Part shown: positions 59,095 through 64,000 of the stretch, in pieces
How positions within the stretch are numbered: position 1 is the stretch's first letter
Layout: the number at the start of each line of letters is the position of its first letter
Assembly (NCBI RefSeq): GCF_036010665.1
Contig: NZ_CP108581.1
Coordinates: 6,939,501-7,003,500, forward strand
Reading direction: 5' to 3'
DNA length: 64,000 nt
Source of the DNA: Microbispora sp. NBC_01189
GTDB taxonomy: Bacteria > Actinomycetota > Actinomycetes > Streptosporangiales > Streptosporangiaceae
Translations under genes and position numbers: made by a program
The notes under the pieces: model-generated
Databases searched by the model: none
The model's input: only the letters and a program-made list of their open reading frames with translations
Told to the model about the DNA's origin: nothing

Positions 59095-60444
59095 ATGTTC
59101 AACAACTCGCGCCGCGGCAGGCTGCTCGCGGTCGCCACGGTGGCGGCGCTGGCTCTCGGCGTCACCACCGCCTGCGGCACGGACGACAAGCCCGCCGACA
59201 ACGCGGCGGGCGGCTCCACTGCGGCGGCGGATCCCGTGACCATCACGCTTCAGACGTTCGGCGGCGGCAAGAACTTCGGTTACAAGGAGGCCGTCGACAA
59301 GTGGAACGCCGAGCACAAGGACATCACGATCAAGTATGACAACCTGACCGACCAGTTCGAGCAGGTCTACTGGCCGCAGATGATCCAGTGGCTGCAGTCC
59401 GGCGCGGGCGCCGGCGACGTCGTCGGCATCGACGAGGGCGGCATGGGCCTCGCCAAGGCGCACCCCGAGTGGTGGGCCGACCTCGGCGAGCAGGGCCTGC
59501 AGAACCGCAAGGCCGACTTCGCCGACTGGAAGTGGGAGAACGGCGTCACCGCCGACGGCAAGCTGTTCGGCCTCGGCACCGACGTCGGCGGCATGAGCCT
59601 CTGCTACCGCCGTGACCTGTTCGAGAAGGCGGGCCTCCCGGCCGACCGCGACGAGGTCAGCAAGCTCTGGCCGACGTGGGACGACTTCGTCAAGGTCGCC
59701 CACAAGTTCCAGGACAAGATCAAGGACACCAAGTTCGTCGACGGCACCAACACGCTCTACAACGTGGTCCTGGTGCAGGAGGCCGCCAAGAACGGCAACG
59801 TCTCCTACTTCGACAAGGACAACAACCTGATCGTCGACAAGAACCCGGCGGTCAAGTCGGCCTACGACTTCGCCCAGAAGATCAGCCAGGAGGGCCTCAC
59901 GGCCAAGCTGCGCAACTTCACGCCCGAGTGGAACACCGGCATGAAGAAGTCGCAGTTCGCCACTCTCGGCTGCCCGTCCTGGATGCTCGGCGCGGTGAGC
60001 GGTGACGGCGGCGCCGGACCGGACTTCAAGGGCAAGTGGGACGTCGCGGCGGTGCCCGGCGACGGTGGCAACTGGGGCGGCTCCTGGCTCGCGGTGCCGA
60101 AGCAGTCCAAGCACCCCAAGGAGGCCGCGCAGGTCCTCGACTACCTGACCGGTAAGGACGCCGAGGTCAGCGTCTTCAACTTCGCCGGCAACATGCCGAG
60201 CAACGTCCAGGCCCAGCAGGACCCGGCCGTCCAGGGCGCGAAGAACGAGTACTTCAACGACGCTCCGGTCGGCGACATCTTCGCCAAGTCCGCCGCCGCG
60301 CTTCAGCCGGTCTTCCTCGGCGTGAAGCACGCCCAGGTCAAGAACGCGGTCGAGTCGGTCGTCTCGGCGATCGACGACGGCTCGGTGCCGTACGCGAACG
60401 GCTGGAAGAAGCTGGTCGACGACGCAGTGAAGGCCGCGGGCTGA
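59095..60444 (+). CDS. cebE: cellobiose/cello-oligosaccharide-binding lipoprotein
   Basis: This 449-residue solute-binding lipoprotein has an Arg-rich signal, a hydrophobic core and a lipobox ending at Cys27 (VTTACG). The mature part is a cluster-B sugar-binding fold: GYKEAVDKWNAEHKDITIKYDNL, WPQMIQWLQSGAGAGDVVGID, and NWGGSWLAVPKQSKHPKEAAQVLDYLTG. It closely follows Streptomyces CebE. ATG 59095 is preceded by GAGAGGGG. It is the first gene after two CebR boxes, followed by both permeases, bglC and cebR. Lacking its own ATPase, the importer probably uses MsiK (32411). Confidence 0.92.
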   Translation: MFNNSRRGRLLAVATVAALALGVTTACGTDDKPADNAAGGSTAAADPVTITLQTFGGGKNFGYKEAVDKWNAEHKDITIKYDNLTDQFEQVYWPQMIQWLQSGAGAGDVVGIDEGGMGLAKAHPEWWADLGEQGLQNRKADFADWKWENGVTADGKLFGLGTDVGGMSLCYRRDLFEKAGLPADRDEVSKLWPTWDDFVKVAHKFQDKIKDTKFVDGTNTLYNVVLVQEAAKNGNVSYFDKDNNLIVDKNPAVKSAYDFAQKISQEGLTAKLRNFTPEWNTGMKKSQFATLGCPSWMLGAVSGDGGAGPDFKGKWDVAAVPGDGGNWGGSWLAVPKQSKHPKEAAQVLDYLTGKDAEVSVFNFAGNMPSNVQAQQDPAVQGAKNEYFNDAPVGDIFAKSAAALQPVFLGVKHAQVKNAVESVVSAIDDGSVPYANGWKKLVDDAVKAAG

Positions 60445-60463
60445 TCCTGCCCGCCAGGTGAGC

Positions 60464-60501
60464 ACCGGCCCGCCGCAGCGGCACCCCGCCGGCGGGCCGG
60501 T
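60464..60501 (+). other. intercistronic stem-loop between cebE and cebF
   Basis: ACCGGCCCGCCG and CGGCGGGCCGGT are perfect 12-bp arms with a 14-base loop. Such hairpins after a binding-protein gene commonly stabilise its RNA and lower expression of the permease genes. Confidence 0.6.
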
Positions 60502-60528
60502 CGCCTGCTTTCACCCGAAAGGTAACTT

Positions 60529-61503
60529 ATGAGCCTGCACGTCGACGCCGGGCAACCCACCCGCGCACCGATGCCGCCCGGCCGGAGGCACGTCCGGCCG
60601 GGATCGGGCCGGTCCTTCCTGACCTGGCTGGATCTCAGGGCCGCTCCCTACCTCCTGGTCTCTCCCTACTACCTGCTCTTCCTGATCTTCGGGCTCTTCC
60701 CGCTCGGCTTCACCCTGTACTACTCGTTCTTCGACTACGACCTCACCGGCACGGTCGAGTGGACGGGCCTCGGCAACTACACCGCCATGCTCGGCGACGC
60801 CGATTTCTGGAAGGCGGTCGTCAACACCCTCGCGATGTTCGCCATCGCGACGATCCCGCAGATGCTGCTGGCCCTGCTGCTGGCCAACGCGCTGAACAAG
60901 CGGATGAAGGCGCAGCTGTTCGTCCGGCTGGGCGTCCTGCTCCCCCTCGTCACCTCGGTGGTGGCCGTGGCGGTCGTCTTCACCCAGCTGTACGGCCGCG
61001 ACTGGGGCGTCGTCAACTGGGTTCTGGGCTGGTTCGGGGCCGACCCGATCGACTGGAAGGCCCAGCGTCTCCCCTCCTGGCTCGCCATCGCGACGATGAT
61101 CGACTGGCGCTGGACCGGCTACAACGCGATCATCTTCCTGGCCGGCATGCAGACGATCCCCAAGGACCTCTACGAGGCGGCCTCGATCGACGGCGCGTCC
61201 CGGCGGCGCCAGTTCTGGCAGATCACGATCCCGATGCTCCGGCCCACGATGATCTTCGTGGTGCTGAACTCCACCATCGGCGGTCTCACGCTGTTCTCCG
61301 AGCCGACCACGTTCTACAACGGCAACGTCCACGGCGGCACCGACAGCCAGTTCCAGACCGTCTCGATGTTCATCTTCGAGCAGGGCTTCCGCGAGTTCGA
61401 CTACGGCTACGCCTCCGCGGCCGCGTGGTTGCTGTTCCTGCTCATCCTCGTCGGGTCGGCCATCAACTTCCTGCTCATCCGCCGGATCGGGGGCAACAAG
61501 TGA
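60529..61503 (+). CDS. cebF: cellobiose ABC transporter permease
   Basis: This 324-residue MalF-like permease has six to seven membrane helices and the EAA loop DLYEAASIDGASRRRQFWQITIPMLRPT (about residues 213-240), which docks on the ATPase. ATG 60529 is preceded by CGAAAGGTAACTT. The Arg/Pro-rich first 30 residues are cytoplasmic. Its stop overlaps the start of cebG (GTGA). Confidence 0.92.
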   Translation: MSLHVDAGQPTRAPMPPGRRHVRPGSGRSFLTWLDLRAAPYLLVSPYYLLFLIFGLFPLGFTLYYSFFDYDLTGTVEWTGLGNYTAMLGDADFWKAVVNTLAMFAIATIPQMLLALLLANALNKRMKAQLFVRLGVLLPLVTSVVAVAVVFTQLYGRDWGVVNWVLGWFGADPIDWKAQRLPSWLAIATMIDWRWTGYNAIIFLAGMQTIPKDLYEAASIDGASRRRQFWQITIPMLRPTMIFVVLNSTIGGLTLFSEPTTFYNGNVHGGTDSQFQTVSMFIFEQGFREFDYGYASAAAWLLFLLILVGSAINFLLIRRIGGNK

Positions 61504-62393
61504 CCACGCTCTCCGCGCCCGCCACCACGCGGCGGCGCCGCGCCAAGGCGCCGGGAGGGGCCGCCGGCCTCTGGAACGCCACGCCGATGACGAGGCTCGT
61601 TCTCGCGGTCACGATCATCATCTCGGCGTTCCCGCTGTACTACATGATCGTCATCGCCTCGCGCACCAACACCGAGGCGACCGACATGCCGCCGCCGTTC
61701 CTGCCGGGCGGCAACCTCGGGGAGAACGTCCACCGGGTGCTCACCAATCCCGACGCGCACTACCTGGCCGGTCTCACCAACTCGCTGATCATCGCCGCCA
61801 CGGTGACGTTCTCGGTGGTGCTGATCTCGACGTTCGCCGGCTTCGCGTTCGCCCGGCTGAACTTCCGGGGCGGCAAGGTCCTGCTGCTGCTGGTCCTGCT
61901 GACCATGATGGTCCCGCTGCAGCAGATGGGCATCGTCCCCCTCTACCGCCTCATGGTCAGCCTCGAATGGGTCGGCTCGATCAAGGCGGTGATCCTGCCC
62001 TACCTGCTCAACGGCTTCGGCGTCTTCCTCATGACGCAGTACACCCAGCAGGCCGTGCCCAACGAACTGGTCGAGGCCGCCCGGGTCGACGGCGCGTCCA
62101 CCCTGCGCATCTGGTTCAACGTCGTCCTGCCCGCCGTACGGCCGGGCATGGCGGTGCTGGGCATCAACACGTTCATGCTGATCTGGAACGACTTCATGTG
62201 GCCGCTGATCGTCCTGACCCCGGACAACCCGACGGTCCAGGTCGCGATCAACTCGCTGAACGCGAAGTACGGAACCGACTACGTGCTGATCTTCAGCGGC
62301 ACGCTGATGTCGATTCTCCCGCTCATCGTCGTCTTCATCCTGTTCGGCCGACAGATCATCGGCGGACTCATGGAAGGTGCGGTCAAGGCGTGA
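61500..62393 (+). CDS. cebG: cellobiose ABC transporter permease
   Basis: This 297-residue MalG-like permease has six helices and an EAA loop, ELVEAARVDGASTLRIWFNVVLPAVRPG (about residues 194-221). The start is GTG 61500, overlapping the cebF stop; its own stop overlaps the bglC start (GTGA). It pairs with CebF in the membrane to import cellobiose. Confidence 0.92.
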   Translation: MTTLSAPATTRRRRAKAPGGAAGLWNATPMTRLVLAVTIIISAFPLYYMIVIASRTNTEATDMPPPFLPGGNLGENVHRVLTNPDAHYLAGLTNSLIIAATVTFSVVLISTFAGFAFARLNFRGGKVLLLLVLLTMMVPLQQMGIVPLYRLMVSLEWVGSIKAVILPYLLNGFGVFLMTQYTQQAVPNELVEAARVDGASTLRIWFNVVLPAVRPGMAVLGINTFMLIWNDFMWPLIVLTPDNPTVQVAINSLNAKYGTDYVLIFSGTLMSILPLIVVFILFGRQIIGGLMEGAVKA

Positions 62394-63826
62394 CAACGCA
62401 AGACACACGACCAGAGGCGGAGGCGGCTGGCCTGATGTTCCCCACAGGGTTCGTCTGGGGCGCCGCGACCTCCGCGTACCAGATCGAGGGTGGGCTCACC
62501 GCGGACGGGCGGGGCACCTCGATCTGGGACAGTTTCTGCCGCCAGGAGGGCCGGATCGTCGGCGGCGACCACGCCGAGACCGCGATCGACCACTACAACC
62601 GGTACCGCGACGACGTGAAGCTGATGGCCGACCTCGGCCTGACGGCCTACCGGTTCTCGGTCTCCTGGCCGCGGATCCAGGCCGACGGCTCGGGCGCGTA
62701 CAACGCCAAGGGCCTCGACTTCTACAAGAGGCTCGTCGACGAGCTGCTGAGCTACGGCATCGACCCGTGGCTGACGCTCTACCACTGGGACCTCCCGCAG
62801 GCCCTGGAAGACGCGGGCGGGTGGCCCGCACGGGACACGTCGAAGCGCTTCGCCGACTTCGCCGCGACCGTCCACGCCGAGCTCGCCGACCGGGTCAGGA
62901 ACTGGAGCACGGTCAACGAGCCCTGGTGCTCGGCGTTCCTGGGGTACGCCTCGGGCGAGCACGCGCCGGGCAGGCGTGAGCCGGCCGCCGCGCTGCGCGC
63001 CGCGCACCACCTCAACCTCGCGCACGGCCTGGCCGTGCAGGCGATGCGGGCGCAGAACGCCGATTCGCAGATCGGCGGGTGCGTGAACCTCTACCCGGTC
63101 ACGCCGGCCACCGCCAGCGAGGCCGACCAGGACGCCGCCCGCCGCATCGACGGGCTGCAGAACCGGTTCTTCCTCGACGCGCTGCTCAAGGGCGCGTACC
63201 CGGAGGACGTGCTGGCCGACCTGAGCCACATCTCCGACATGTCCTTCATCCAGGACGGCGACCTGGCCGCCATCGGCGCTCCGCTCGACATGCTGCTGGT
63301 CAACTACTACAGCCGCTTCACCGTGTCGGGCGCCCCCGGCGGGTCCGTGTCGGCCGCGGCCGCCCCGACCGACTCCGGGTCGCCCTGGATCGGCAGCGAG
63401 CACGTCGGGTTCGTCAACGCCGGCCGCCCGGTCACCGCGATGGGCTGGGAGATCGACGACAGCGGGCTGTACGAGACGCTGCGGCGGCTCGCCGACGAGT
63501 ACCCGCGTATCCCCCTCTACATCTCCGAGAACGGCGCGGCGTACGACGACGTGTTCGGCGAGGACGGGACCGTGCACGACCCCGACCGCGTCGCCTACAT
63601 CGAGGCGCACCTGCGCACCTGCCACGCCGCCATCGAGTCCGGCGTCCCGCTCCAGGGCTACTTCGCCTGGTCCCTGATGGACAACTTCGAGTGGGCCTGG
63701 GGATACGGCAAGCGCTTCGGCCTCGTCTACGTGGACTACGAGACCCAGGCGAGGACGATGAAATCGAGCGCGTTGTGGTATGCCGACACCATCAGGCACG
63801 GCGGCCTGCTGGGTCGGGCACAATAA
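62390..63826 (+). CDS. bglC: GH1 beta-glucosidase
   Basis: This 478-residue cytoplasmic enzyme hydrolyses imported cellobiose to glucose. The GH1 marks are present: FVWGAATSAYQIEGG, the acid/base Glu in STVNEPW (about residue 175), the nucleophile Glu in YISENGA (about 378) and WSLMDNFEWAWGY. GTG 62390 overlaps the cebG stop. The glucose released would be taken on by glucokinase, and glk in the edd-eda operon of this window is a natural next step. Confidence 0.93.
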   Translation: MTTQDTRPEAEAAGLMFPTGFVWGAATSAYQIEGGLTADGRGTSIWDSFCRQEGRIVGGDHAETAIDHYNRYRDDVKLMADLGLTAYRFSVSWPRIQADGSGAYNAKGLDFYKRLVDELLSYGIDPWLTLYHWDLPQALEDAGGWPARDTSKRFADFAATVHAELADRVRNWSTVNEPWCSAFLGYASGEHAPGRREPAAALRAAHHLNLAHGLAVQAMRAQNADSQIGGCVNLYPVTPATASEADQDAARRIDGLQNRFFLDALLKGAYPEDVLADLSHISDMSFIQDGDLAAIGAPLDMLLVNYYSRFTVSGAPGGSVSAAAAPTDSGSPWIGSEHVGFVNAGRPVTAMGWEIDDSGLYETLRRLADEYPRIPLYISENGAAYDDVFGEDGTVHDPDRVAYIEAHLRTCHAAIESGVPLQGYFAWSLMDNFEWAWGYGKRFGLVYVDYETQARTMKSSALWYADTIRHGGLLGRAQ

Positions 63827-63854
63827 GCTCAGACGCGATAAGGGGGCAGTATAG

Positions 63855-64000
63855 ATGAACGGGGACCGCCGTTCCGGAGGTCGGCCGACTCTGGAAGCGG
63901 TCGCCGCGCGTGCCGGTGTCGGCCGCGGCACCGTGTCGCGGGTAATCAACGGCTCACCGAAGGTGAGCGACCGTGCCCGCGACGCGGTGTTACTGGCGAT
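63855..64000 (+). CDS. cebR: LacI family cellobiose repressor, 5' part
   Basis: Only the first 48 codons are in the window. They encode RPTLEAVAARAGVGRGTVSRVINGSPKVSDRARDAV, the LacI helix-turn-helix, close to Streptomyces CebR. ATG 63855 follows AAGGGGGCAG. It lies 28 bases after bglC. It should bind the two TGGGAGCGCTCCCA boxes and release them with cellobiose. In streptomycetes cebR is usually upstream of cebE; here it is at the operon end. Confidence 0.85.
   Translation, partial: MNGDRRSGGRPTLEAVAARAGVGRGTVSRVINGSPKVSDRARDAVLLA

Noticed and set aside
1..64000. CRISPR arrays, tRNA/rRNA genes, insertion sequences
   Set aside because: I saw no regularly spaced repeats, no cloverleaf or rRNA signature and no transposase motifs. 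The decaying zone may once have held mobile DNA, but no insertion-sequence ends are visible.

Overview
The window is high-GC DNA with many GTG and TTG starts, short ATGA/GTGA gene overlaps and dense coding on both strands. It carries families typical of filamentous actinomycetes: a CebR-boxed cellobiose operon, a MalR-type regulator, an MsiK-type ATPase, a WXG-like small protein, and polysialyltransferase and DUF6716 glycosyltransferases. I read it as chromosomal DNA of an actinomycete, perhaps of the Streptosporangiales; the order-level guess is inference.

Layout. 0-4.7 kb: subtilisin-like protease with a small partner and a P-loop kinase, then a TetR/oxidoreductase pair and an HD protein. 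5.0-10.2 kb: a secretion-flavoured module made of a proline-rich helical protein, a lipoprotein, a WXG-like protein and a WD40 protein whose tail is a paralogue of the first protein's tail and is broken by a frameshift. 10.3-11.1 kb: a bacterial voltage-gated cation channel. 11.3-16.1 kb: an Entner-Doudoroff operon (edd-glk-eda) with a divergent ROK regulator. 16.5-19.4 kb: a GntR/membrane-protein operon and a TetR/PanE-like pair, both with clear operators. 19.4-27.1 kb: an accessory, decaying zone with relics of two toxin-antitoxin modules, an NAD-dependent DNA ligase, an intact RHH/PIN module, an in-frame AraC-reductase fusion and a PfkB kinase lacking its middle. 27.5-28.4 kb: a MerR-like regulator and cspA with strong hairpins. 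28.6-34.8 kb: a collapsed maltose/maltodextrin locus (malR and alpha-glucosidase intact, malE'-'malG fused in frame, malF missing, pullulanase reduced to fragments) beside an intact MsiK-type ATPase. 34.8-40.7 kb: orphan histidine kinase, then a nonulosonic-acid (sialic-acid-like) operon led by a NeuA-HAD-NeuB triple fusion. 40.7-45.2 kb: XRE-cupin regulator with a BenE transporter, a Tat-exported phosphoesterase and an AlkD-like protein. 45.3-49.8 kb: a small divergent cluster of an MIO ammonia-lyase with the His-Leu signature of tyrosine ammonia-lyases, an adenylate-forming ligase and a FOXRED2-like flavoprotein around a shared palindrome. 49.9-53.0 kb: membrane, secreted and VOC proteins. 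53.1-56.3 kb: a second nonulosonic-acid locus (DapA/NanA-like aldolase, DUF6716 glycosyltransferase, sialyltransferase-like protein). 56.4-58.8 kb: aldo/keto reductase and sulfatase. 58.8-64.0 kb: cebEFG-bglC and the start of cebR.

The two strongest themes are these. First, sugar use is well represented: cellobiose uptake and hydrolysis and the Entner-Doudoroff pathway look intact, while the maltose system has lost its dedicated importer. Second, between about 9 and 35 kb several genes show internal deletions that leave the remaining halves joined, often in frame. The best candidates for an undescribed system are the 5-10 kb WXG-like/WD40 module and the 45-50 kb ammonia-lyase/ligase/flavoprotein cluster.
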